A DNA stretch of 8,754 bases from an uncultured Anaerolineae bacterium (GTDB lineage Bacteria; Chloroflexota; Anaerolineae; Anaerolineales; UBA11858), in the NCBI GenBank assembly GCA_937893815.1, contig CALCSH010000146.1, positions 1 to 8,754 on the forward strand. Reading direction: 5' to 3'. The translations under genes were made by a program, and so were the position numbers. Below are positions 1-5,933 of this stretch, in pieces (position 1 is the first letter of the stretch; every line of letters begins with the position of its first letter). The notes beneath the pieces were generated by a model. That model worked only from the letters and a program-made list of their open reading frames with translations. It was not told the DNA's origin and searched no databases.

Positions 1-1
1 C

Positions 2-391
2 AACTTCCGCATCATCATCAAGCATATCCTGCCACAGGTGATGCCGCTCATTATCGCGCAGGCCGTACTTGACATTTCATCCTCGATCATTGCTGAATCC
101 ACGCTGAGCTTCCTCGGCCTGGGCGACCCAACACTCATCAGTTGGGGCATGATGCTGAATTTTGCGTTCGAGCGCGCCATCAGCCGCAAGGCCTGGTGGT
201 TTCTGCTCCCGCCAGGAATTGCAATTGTGTGGGTCAGCCTGGCAATTATTTTGATCGGTAATGCTCTGGAAGAGATCGTCAATCCGCGCTTAAAGACCCA
301 TCATCTGTTCAACCCCCGCAACATGATTTCTCTGGTATTGGGCAAACCGCCCTTGGTGGAACCTGAATCCTCACAAGAGGTGACTTCATGA
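2..391 (+). CDS. Dipeptide/oligopeptide ABC transporter permease, DppC/OppC type (C-terminal part, 5' truncated)
   Basis: This is the last 129 residues of an inner-membrane permease of a peptide/nickel-type ABC importer; the frame is open to the left edge, so the gene begins upstream. The first visible residues (NFRIIIKHILPQVMPLI) match the end of the EAA loop that docks onto the ATPases. They are followed by the family hallmark ESTLSFLGLGDP and SWGMML, and then a last membrane helix around WWFLLPPGIAIVWVSLAIIL ending in NPRL. About 30 residues follow NPRL (FNPRN...EVTS), where most DppC proteins stop within a few residues, so the tail is a modest extension of unknown role. The stop overlaps the next start as ATGA at 388-391, which indicates translational coupling with the ATPase gene. 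The substrate cannot be read from the permease; the Dpp/Opp/nickel/glutathione class is clear. Confidence 0.93.
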   Translation, partial: NFRIIIKHILPQVMPLIIAQAVLDISSSIIAESTLSFLGLGDPTLISWGMMLNFAFERAISRKAWWFLLPPGIAIVWVSLAIILIGNALEEIVNPRLKTHHLFNPRNMISLVLGKPPLVEPESSQEVTS

Positions 392-1404
392 CCACGCTGG
401 AAGTGCGCAACCTTTCGATTAACTACATAACCGATGATGGCGTCGCCCTGAATGCAGTCGAAGGTCTGACCTTCTCGCTGGAACAGGGACGTTCACTGGG
501 GCTGGTTGGCGAGAGCGGCTGTGGCAAGACCACGGTCATGCTCAGCCTGATTCGCCTGTTGCCCGAAGCCGGGCGTATCGTAAACGGGCAAGTCCTTTTC
601 GAAGGCCGCGACCTGTTGCAGATCAGCGAGCGGGATATGCAAGCCGTGCGCTGGAAGGATGTCTCGATGGTCTTCCAGGGAGCCATGAACGCCCTCAACC
701 CAGTGCGGACGGTCGAAAGCCAGATCGTCGAAGTGCTGCAACTGCACAGCATCGTCAACTCGACCAAAGATGCCCGCATACGCACCGGGGTACTGCTCGA
801 ACTGGTGGGAATCACCGCCAAACGCGGCAAGCAGTATCCGCACCAGTTCAGCGGCGGGATGCGCCAGCGCGCGGTCATCGCCATGGCTCTGGCCTGCAAC
901 CCGCGCATCCTGATCGCGGATGAACCTACCACTGCATTGGACGTCATGATCCAGGCCCAGATCATCGAACTTCTAGAGCAGTTGCAACGAGAGCTTAACC
1001 TGTCCCTGGTGCTGGTCACCCATGATCTGGGCGTGGTGGCCGAAATGTGCGATGACGTGTTGGTCATGTACGGTGGGACGGTGGCCGAATACGCCAACAG
1101 CGACACCATTTTCAACAATCCACAACATCCGTACACTCAGCGCCTGCTCAAGGCCTTCCCTGATATTGCCGAACCCGGCTCTGAACTGGCCTCCATCCCC
1201 GGCAACCCGCCGCGACTGGATAACCTGCCACCCGGTTGCCGTTTCGAACCGCGTTGTCATGTCGGCAACGGTGAACCGATATGCCTAAAAGAACTGCCAC
1301 CGCTGGTCGAGATCGAGCCGGGGCATCATGTTGCCTGCCACCTTGTGGATGAGAAAGAGTCTCATGAAAAAAATACCCATCCTTCAAATCGAAGACCTTT
1401 ATAA
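388..1404 (+). CDS. dppD: Peptide ABC transporter ATP-binding protein, DppD/OppD type
   Basis: This 338-residue cytoplasmic ATPase powers the peptide importer together with the DppF-type partner. Visible motifs in order: Walker A GESGCGKTT (residues 41-49), a Q-loop MVFQGAMNALNP, signature FSGGMRQR (about 154-161), Walker B ILIADEPTTALD (about 174-185) and the switch histidine in THDLG (His212). The C-terminal oligopeptide-transporter domain carries HPYTQRLL and four cysteines at about 284, 290, 299 and 317 (C-x5-C-x8-C-x17-C). Structures of some Dpp/Opp ATPases show a [4Fe-4S] cluster on cysteines in this domain; that it binds one here is inference. The start at 388 is supported by AGAGG at 376-380 and the ATGA overlap with dppC. 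The last 13 or so codons run into the next gene, giving a basic, His-rich tail (ending SNRRPL) that is probably just a by-product of the overlap. The gene symbol is by family and does not imply proven dipeptide specificity. Confidence 0.95.
   Translation: MTTLEVRNLSINYITDDGVALNAVEGLTFSLEQGRSLGLVGESGCGKTTVMLSLIRLLPEAGRIVNGQVLFEGRDLLQISERDMQAVRWKDVSMVFQGAMNALNPVRTVESQIVEVLQLHSIVNSTKDARIRTGVLLELVGITAKRGKQYPHQFSGGMRQRAVIAMALACNPRILIADEPTTALDVMIQAQIIELLEQLQRELNLSLVLVTHDLGVVAEMCDDVLVMYGGTVAEYANSDTIFNNPQHPYTQRLLKAFPDIAEPGSELASIPGNPPRLDNLPPGCRFEPRCHVGNGEPICLKELPPLVEIEPGHHVACHLVDEKESHEKNTHPSNRRPL
1351..1359 (+). promoter_or_regulatory. Purine-rich ribosome binding site deciding the dppF start
   Basis: GAGAAAGAG lies 4 bases ahead of the ATG at 1364, inside the end of dppD. 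It is a weak Shine-Dalgarno, but it favours the ATG at 1364 over the in-frame ATG at 1328. The protein from 1364 begins MKKIPILQIEDLYKQF, which is a normal DppF N-terminus, whereas the 12 residues added by the 1328 start look unlike the family. Confidence 0.45.
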
Positions 1405-2407
1405 ACAATTCCCGGTCACACGTACGTTCACCGATCGCATCAAGCGCGCCCCAAAACAGGTTGTGCATGCGCTGGACGGCGTTAGCTTTACAGTAGATCA
1501 GGGGGAGATCCTGGCGCTGGTTGGCGAGTCCGGTTCGGGGAAGACCACCGTAGGGATGAATGTTCTGGGCTTGCAAGTGCCTACAAAGGGGCGCATCCTG
1601 TTTGACGGGTATGATGTGGCCGATTGGGCAACGGGCAGGCTCAGGTCTCGGAAGAACGGAGATGAACTCGGTCGCTTGAGTCGACGCAAACAAATCCTGG
1701 CCCTGCGCCGACGCGCACAAATGGTTTTCCAGGATCCATACGAATCGCTCAATCCGCGCCAGACCACCTGGGAGATCGTGGTCGAGCCGTTGGAAATCCA
1801 TCACCTGGGATTGAGCGCAGACGAAAAAGAAGCCCGCGTGCGCGCCGCGCTCGAAGATTGCGGGCTGGCTCCGGCAGACCATTTCTGGAGCCGCTACCCG
1901 GACGAATTATCGGGCGGGCAGCGTCAGCGTGTTGTGGTTGCGGGCGCATTGGTTCTGGAGCCGGAACTGCTGGTGGCCGATGAACCGGTTTCCATGCTGG
2001 ATGTGTCCATCCGTGCCGACATCCTGACCCTGCTGCAATCCCTGCGCAAGGCGCGCGATATTACCATTATCTACACCACGCACGACCTGGCGACCGCCGG
2101 GTATTTCACCGACCGCATGGCTGTCATGTACCTTGGGCGCATCGTTGAGCTCGGCTCGACGGTGGAAGTGCTCAAAGAGCCACACCATCCGTATACGCAA
2201 GCCCTGGTCTCGGTCGCGCCGGTGCCCAACCCGCGCAAACGCCGCAAGCGCATGATCCTGCAAGGTGAAGTGCCTAACCCGATCGATGTGCCCAGCGGTT
2301 GCCGCTTTCATCCGCGTTGCCCAATTGCGACGGAAGAATGCAAAATGACCGATCCACCTTATGTGGAGATTTCTACGGGGCACAAGGCGGCTTGCTTGAA
2401 GATATAA
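1364..2407 (+). CDS. dppF: Peptide ABC transporter ATP-binding protein, DppF/OppF type
   Basis: This 347-residue cytoplasmic ATPase is the second nucleotide-binding subunit of the importer. It has Walker A GESGSGKTT (54-62), Q-loop AQMVFQDPYESLNPR, signature LSGGQRQR (182-189), Walker B LLVADEPVSMLD (202-213) and switch histidine His240 in TTHDL. The C-terminal oligopeptide domain has HPYTQALVS and four cysteines at about 313, 319, 326 and 344 (C-x5-C-x6-C-x17-C), again a potential metal or Fe-S site. Between Walker A and the Q-loop there is an insertion of roughly 15-20 residues (region WATGRLRSRKNGDELGRLSR) compared with the usual short G-x-D-I-x-x-L-x-x-x-LR stretch. The chosen start overlaps dppD by 41 bases. 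After its stop there is a 132-base gap before the methyltransferase gene, the largest spacing in the operon. Confidence 0.95.
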   Translation: MKKIPILQIEDLYKQFPVTRTFTDRIKRAPKQVVHALDGVSFTVDQGEILALVGESGSGKTTVGMNVLGLQVPTKGRILFDGYDVADWATGRLRSRKNGDELGRLSRRKQILALRRRAQMVFQDPYESLNPRQTTWEIVVEPLEIHHLGLSADEKEARVRAALEDCGLAPADHFWSRYPDELSGGQRQRVVVAGALVLEPELLVADEPVSMLDVSIRADILTLLQSLRKARDITIIYTTHDLATAGYFTDRMAVMYLGRIVELGSTVEVLKEPHHPYTQALVSVAPVPNPRKRRKRMILQGEVPNPIDVPSGCRFHPRCPIATEECKMTDPPYVEISTGHKAACLKI

Positions 2408-2445
2408 CTCTATTGCTTGAATGGGAAAATTTACAGAAGAGATAA

Positions 2446-2523
2446 ACCACCGAGACACAGAGCCACTGAGATATTGGTCAGAAAGTTTCCAAAAAAAACT
2501 CTGTGTCTTTGTGACTCCGTTGT
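2446..2523 (+). repeat. Imperfect inverted repeat of the CACAGAG type (25+25 bases) between dppF and mttB-like gene
   Basis: Left arm 2446-2470 (ACCACCGAGACACAGAGCC...) and right arm 2499-2523 (CTCTGTGTCTTTGTGACTCC...) are reverse complements at 19 of 25 positions, separated by a 28-base A-rich loop. I recall very similar ACCACCGAG-ACACAGAG / CTCTGTG-CTCCGTGGT elements dispersed in many environmental bacterial genomes (Chloroflexota, Planctomycetota, Deltaproteobacteria). They are plausibly small non-autonomous mobile elements or dispersed palindromes; this is recollection, not a search. No target-site duplication is obvious. As RNA it could form a long stem in the leader of the methyltransferase gene, but it lacks a T-run and so is not a classic terminator. 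Confidence 0.7.
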
Positions 2524-2539
2524 CAAAAAAAGAAATAAC

Positions 2540-3991
2540 ATGAAAACACTAAAATTTCTAAGCGATGCTGAAATCGAAGCCATGCACCACGCTACCCTGC
2601 GCATCCTGAGCGAAGTCGGCGTGACCCTGAACCACCCTGGCGCGCGTCAGATGCTGACCGACGCGGGCGCAACCATTCACCGTTCGTGTCGCGAGCACGA
2701 CGGTGCGAGACGGCAAAATGATCGCGTCTGCCTGCCGCCAGAACTTGTTGAAAATTGCATCGCCAAATGCCCGCCGCAAGTCACCGTACGCGGACGCAAT
2801 GGTACGACCAAAATCCTCGGCGATGGCTCTCTAAACTTCCACAATCTGGGTGGAGCACGCGATATTCACAACCCCGCCACGGATGAGCACCGTTTCGCCG
2901 TTTTGCAGGACGTGCGTGACTCTACCCGCCTGCTGGATGCCCTGCCCAACTGCAACACCATCACACCTTTCTTTACCCAATCCGATGTGCCGGGCGAATT
3001 GATGTCCCTCGCCATGTACCGCCACGCCATGCCCTTCACCACAAAGCCTCTGCAAGGTCCCGGTGTGCAGGCTGCCGCTGAAGTGAAATATGCTGTGCGT
3101 ATGGCCGAAGTGCTTGGTCCCGCCCCTGAAGTGCTGACACTGAGCGTTTCCCCAGTCAGCCCGTTGGCCTTCCCCGAGCACGAAGTCGAAGCCATGTTGG
3201 AGATAGCCCGTCAGGGCGTCGCCTTTGCGCCGCTGCCCTGCCCAACCGCCGGGGCGACCGCCCCCTTCTCCATCGCCGGGGCAATTGCCCAGCAGGCTGC
3301 CGAAGTACTGGTCGCACTGGTGCTGGCGCAGCTTGTCCACCCTGGTTTGCCGATGATCTTCTGCGGACGCCTCGCCATGATGGACCCGCGCACAGGCATC
3401 TCTGTCTGGGGTGGGATCGAGATGGGACTCGCCTCCGCCGGGACCGTTCAGCTTGGTCACCGTTATGGACTGCCAGTCAACGTCTACGGTTTTTCCACCA
3501 ACTCCCACGCCCTCGACATCCAGAATGGCTTCGAGCGCGCGCTCAATGCCGTCATCCCGGCGCTGGCAGGCGCGGACGAGTTGTCCGGCATCGGCGAGAT
3601 GGAAGCCGGTTCGCTCAGCACCTATGCGCAGATGGTAGCCGACAACGAGTTTGCGAGCAGCATCCATCGTGTGCGGCGCGGTTTCGCTGCCGATGAAGAT
3701 ACCCTGGCGGTGGACGTGATCGCAAAGGTGATGAACGGCAGCCGCAATTTCATCGGCCAGAAGCACACCATGAAGCACCTGAAAAGCGGCGAGATGTTCG
3801 TCACCCAACTGGCCGAGCGCGGAAGCTGGGAAAGCTGGGATACGGGTGGCCGCCGGGGTCTCGGCGAGCAGGCCCAGGCGGAGTCTGAACGGATTTTACG
3901 TGAGCATCAGGTCGAGCCGCTGAGCGAGTCTCAATCCAAAGAACTGGACGCTATCATGGCATCCGCTGAAAAGGAATTGGTGAAATCATGA
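2540..3991 (+). CDS. Trimethylamine/quaternary-amine methyltransferase family protein (MttB superfamily, non-pyrrolysine)
   Basis: This 483-residue cytoplasmic protein belongs to the MttB superfamily (TIM barrel). Characterised members without pyrrolysine (MtgB, MtpB, MtcB) move a methyl group from glycine betaine, proline betaine or carnitine to a corrinoid protein. The frame contains no UAG, so this is not the true pyrrolysine MttB. Family features visible: N-terminal LSDAEIEAMHHATLRILSEVGV, LPPELVE, TKPLQGPG, a middle segment ending AGADELSGIGEMEAGS, and the C-terminal SWESWDTGG...ERILREH...ELDAI. I chose the ATG at 2540 because the protein then starts MKTLKFLSDAE as in relatives; the in-frame upstream start at 2417 would translate the inverted repeat. 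The Shine-Dalgarno is poor (A-rich leader). Residues 47-59 are unusually rich in Arg/His/Cys. No corrinoid protein or reactivase is in the window. The stop overlaps the peptidase start as ATGA. The methylated substrate is unknown. Confidence 0.88.
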   Translation: MKTLKFLSDAEIEAMHHATLRILSEVGVTLNHPGARQMLTDAGATIHRSCREHDGARRQNDRVCLPPELVENCIAKCPPQVTVRGRNGTTKILGDGSLNFHNLGGARDIHNPATDEHRFAVLQDVRDSTRLLDALPNCNTITPFFTQSDVPGELMSLAMYRHAMPFTTKPLQGPGVQAAAEVKYAVRMAEVLGPAPEVLTLSVSPVSPLAFPEHEVEAMLEIARQGVAFAPLPCPTAGATAPFSIAGAIAQQAAEVLVALVLAQLVHPGLPMIFCGRLAMMDPRTGISVWGGIEMGLASAGTVQLGHRYGLPVNVYGFSTNSHALDIQNGFERALNAVIPALAGADELSGIGEMEAGSLSTYAQMVADNEFASSIHRVRRGFAADEDTLAVDVIAKVMNGSRNFIGQKHTMKHLKSGEMFVTQLAERGSWESWDTGGRRGLGEQAQAESERILREHQVEPLSESQSKELDAIMASAEKELVKS

Positions 3992-5826
3992 AACCTGAAA
4001 ACTATTTGGATGCCTTGCTTTCACTACCAGGCATCGACGACGAACTTTGGCCACAAGTCTCCCGCGATGGAAAGTGGGTAGCCTGGACGTGGTTCCATAC
4101 CGGCCCGGTGGCAGACGTCTACGTGGCGCCCACCGACGGCTCGAAGCCACCTATCCGCCTGACCGAGACCGACCAGAACACCTTCCTGGTTTCGTGGACG
4201 CCGGACAGCCAGGCTGTGATCGTGGAGCAGGATAAGGACGGCGACGAGCGCGTGCAACTGTTTCGCGTTGAACTCACATCTCCCCGGACCCTGAACCCGC
4301 TGACCGAACCCGAGCCGAATTACTACCTCCGTGGCGGGGCACTGCACCCCCACGAAAACTGGCTGGTATACGCCGCAAACAGACATCCTGAGACTGGCGA
4401 AGAAATAGAAGAAACCTATATTTATCGGCACGAACTCGATGGCGGTGAGCGCATCCCGCTGGCACACCAGGATGTAGGCGGTTACACCGAAGCCAAATTG
4501 AATGCGCAGGGCACGCATATCCTGTACTTCCGCAATGACCTGCATCCCGCCGGGCGGCAGATCTGGCTGGTGGGCATTGATGGCGAGGGTGACCACGAGT
4601 TGTTCAACTTTGGGGAGAACCTAAAAGCATTTGCGGAATGGCATCCCGATGGAGAGCGTGTTCTGGTGTTAGCCGAAACGAACACGCACCGCAAGCTCGG
4701 CATCTGGACTTTAGGCGAAACAGACGTGCATTGGGTTATCGACGACCCATCCCGTGGTATCCAGTTCGCCTTTGTCCCCGAAGGCTGTGACGAAGCTGTG
4801 GTAGTTGAAAACATCCAGGGGCGTGTGCGCAGTTCATTTTTAAATCTTGAGAATGGGCATGAAGTTGTCGTATCAGCAAAAGAAGGCAATCTCATTCCAC
4901 TGGCTCCCACACCAGACGGCGCATGGGTTGGCTTCTACTATAGCGCCCGCCAACCGGGGGATGTAGTGCGCTTTGAGCGTGAGAACCCAATTCCAGGGAA
5001 ATTCGTCACCCTGACGCGAGTGTGGGAACGCACATCTTTAAAGCCCGATCAGCTTGCCCCCACGGAAGATTTCCGCTGGGACTCCGTCGACGGCTTGTCC
5101 ATTCATGGCTGGCTGTATAGGCCCTCCGGCGAGCCACGCGGAACAATTGTTTATGTGCATGGCGGGCCGACCTATCACAGCCCAGATTTTCTCAATGCGC
5201 AGATCCAGTTCTTTGTGAGCCAGGGCTTCAACGTGTTCGACCCGAACTATCGCGGCAGTACCGGCTACGGGCTGCCCTTCCAGCAAGCCATCCTGGAAGA
5301 TGGCTGGGGTGGCCGCGAACAAGATGACATTCGCACCGGCATCGAAGCGTTAATTCAAGCCGGGGTTGCTCAACCGGACAAAATTGGCATGACCGGCACA
5401 TCCTTTGGCGGATACTCGTCCTGGTGGGCGATCACGCATTTCCCAACCGATATTGTCGCAGCGGCGGCCCCCATCTGCGGCATGACCGATCTGGTCGTGG
5501 ACTACGAAACCACGCGCCCCGACTTGCGTCCGTACAGCGCCGAGATGATGGGCGGCAAACCAGCCGAAGTCCCGGACAGATTCCGTGAGCGGTCCCCCAT
5601 CCATTTTGTGGGTAACATCAAAGGCAAATTACTGATTATCCAAGGCGGGCAAGACCCCAACGTCACCCCGCAGAATGTAGAAGATGTGGTCAAAGCGCTC
5701 AACGAGCATAGTATTGCATATGAGAACCTTAATTTCGAAGATGAAGGGCATGGCATCTACAGGGTAGAAAATCAACGCATTCTTATCCTCCGATTAGTTG
5801 AGTTCTTTGAAAAAGCTTTTTCTTAG
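3988..5826 (+). CDS. S9 family serine peptidase (prolyl oligopeptidase / acylaminoacyl-peptidase-like)
   Basis: This 612-residue cytoplasmic peptidase (no signal peptide) has an N-terminal beta-propeller and a C-terminal alpha/beta-hydrolase domain. The propeller blades show as repeated TolB/WD40-like units such as PQVSRDGKWVAWTW, SWTPDSQAVIV, AEWHPDGERVLVL and APTPDGAWVGF. The hydrolase domain has the oxyanion region VYVHGGP (HGGP about 391-394), NYRGSTGYG (about 420-428), nucleophile Ser472 in GTSFGGY, Asp556 in GGQDPNV and His588 in EGHGIYR. Ser-Asp-His spacing (84 and 32) is close to the acylaminoacyl-peptidase pattern. Such enzymes cut short peptides of about 30 residues or fewer, after Pro or from blocked N-termini. 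The start overlaps the methyltransferase stop by four bases, so the two are very probably co-translated. Together with the peptide importer it would digest imported peptides. The exact specificity (S9A, S9B or S9C) is not readable. Confidence 0.93.
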   Translation: MKPENYLDALLSLPGIDDELWPQVSRDGKWVAWTWFHTGPVADVYVAPTDGSKPPIRLTETDQNTFLVSWTPDSQAVIVEQDKDGDERVQLFRVELTSPRTLNPLTEPEPNYYLRGGALHPHENWLVYAANRHPETGEEIEETYIYRHELDGGERIPLAHQDVGGYTEAKLNAQGTHILYFRNDLHPAGRQIWLVGIDGEGDHELFNFGENLKAFAEWHPDGERVLVLAETNTHRKLGIWTLGETDVHWVIDDPSRGIQFAFVPEGCDEAVVVENIQGRVRSSFLNLENGHEVVVSAKEGNLIPLAPTPDGAWVGFYYSARQPGDVVRFERENPIPGKFVTLTRVWERTSLKPDQLAPTEDFRWDSVDGLSIHGWLYRPSGEPRGTIVYVHGGPTYHSPDFLNAQIQFFVSQGFNVFDPNYRGSTGYGLPFQQAILEDGWGGREQDDIRTGIEALIQAGVAQPDKIGMTGTSFGGYSSWWAITHFPTDIVAAAAPICGMTDLVVDYETTRPDLRPYSAEMMGGKPAEVPDRFRERSPIHFVGNIKGKLLIIQGGQDPNVTPQNVEDVVKALNEHSIAYENLNFEDEGHGIYRVENQRILILRLVEFFEKAFS

Positions 5827-5874
5827 GTCTTCGAAACATCTTTGTACGGGCCAGCAATTTGTCAACCTCAGTAG

Positions 5875-5880
5875 TATAAT
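5875..5880 (+). promoter_or_regulatory. Candidate -10 box (TATAAT) ahead of the C45 hydrolase gene
   Basis: A perfect TATAAT lies 53 bases before the hydrolase ATG. A TTGTCA at 5859-5864 resembles a -35 box but is only 10 bases away, too close for a sigma-70 promoter, and no good -35 stands at 16-18 bases. If the box is used, transcription would begin near 5887, right at the base of the GC hairpin. Kept as a weak candidate. Confidence 0.25.
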
Positions 5881-5885
5881 CAACC

Positions 5886-5907
5886 TGCCCCGGTGATTTC
5901 CGGGGCA
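5886..5907 (+). terminator. GC-rich hairpin between S9 peptidase and C45 hydrolase: terminator or mRNA leader stem
   Basis: TGCCCCGG (5886-5893) and CCGGGGCA (5900-5907) form a perfect 8-bp stem with the six-base loop TGATTT. It sits 60 bases after the peptidase stop and is followed by AGTTTGTGTTATTT, T-rich but interrupted. It can be read as an imperfect intrinsic terminator closing the dpp-mttB-S9 operon. It could instead be a 5' stem on the hydrolase mRNA, since the TATAAT at 5875 would put the transcript start at its foot. The stem is certain; the role is not. Confidence 0.5.
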
Positions 5908-5921
5908 AGTTTGTGTTATTT

Positions 5922-5927
5922 GGAGAG
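5922..5927 (+). promoter_or_regulatory. Ribosome binding site GGAGAG deciding the C45 hydrolase start
   Basis: GGAGAG is 6 bases ahead of the ATG at 5934, ideal spacing. This makes 5934 the start instead of the in-frame GTG at 5913, which would place the Shine-Dalgarno inside the coding sequence. Confidence 0.75.
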
Positions 5928-5933
5928 CTATCA

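Noticed and set aside
423..1136. 237-codon minus-strand frame inside dppD
   Set aside because: Antisense to a complete ATPase with all motifs; the product is Ser/Arg-rich and resembles nothing.
1328..1363. Upstream ATG of dppF
   Set aside because: The added 12 residues overlap the conserved C-terminus of dppD and do not resemble DppF; the start at 1364 has a purine-rich site ahead.
1148..1882. 244-codon minus-strand frame across dppD/dppF
   Set aside because: Spans the overlap of two certain genes on the other strand and shows no family motif.
2417..2539. Upstream extension of the methyltransferase gene to an in-frame ATG at 2417
   Set aside because: It would translate the inverted repeat into residues foreign to the family, while the protein from 2540 begins as family members do.
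2831..3808. 325-codon open frame on the minus strand inside the methyltransferase gene
   Set aside because: It is antisense to a clear MttB-superfamily gene, its protein is low-complexity (His/Gly-rich) with no recognisable domain, and long antisense frames are common in GC-rich DNA.
5859..5880. TTGTCA ... TATAAT as a full sigma-70 promoter
   Set aside because: The spacing is only 10 bases; 16-18 are needed. Only the -10 part is kept as a weak candidate.
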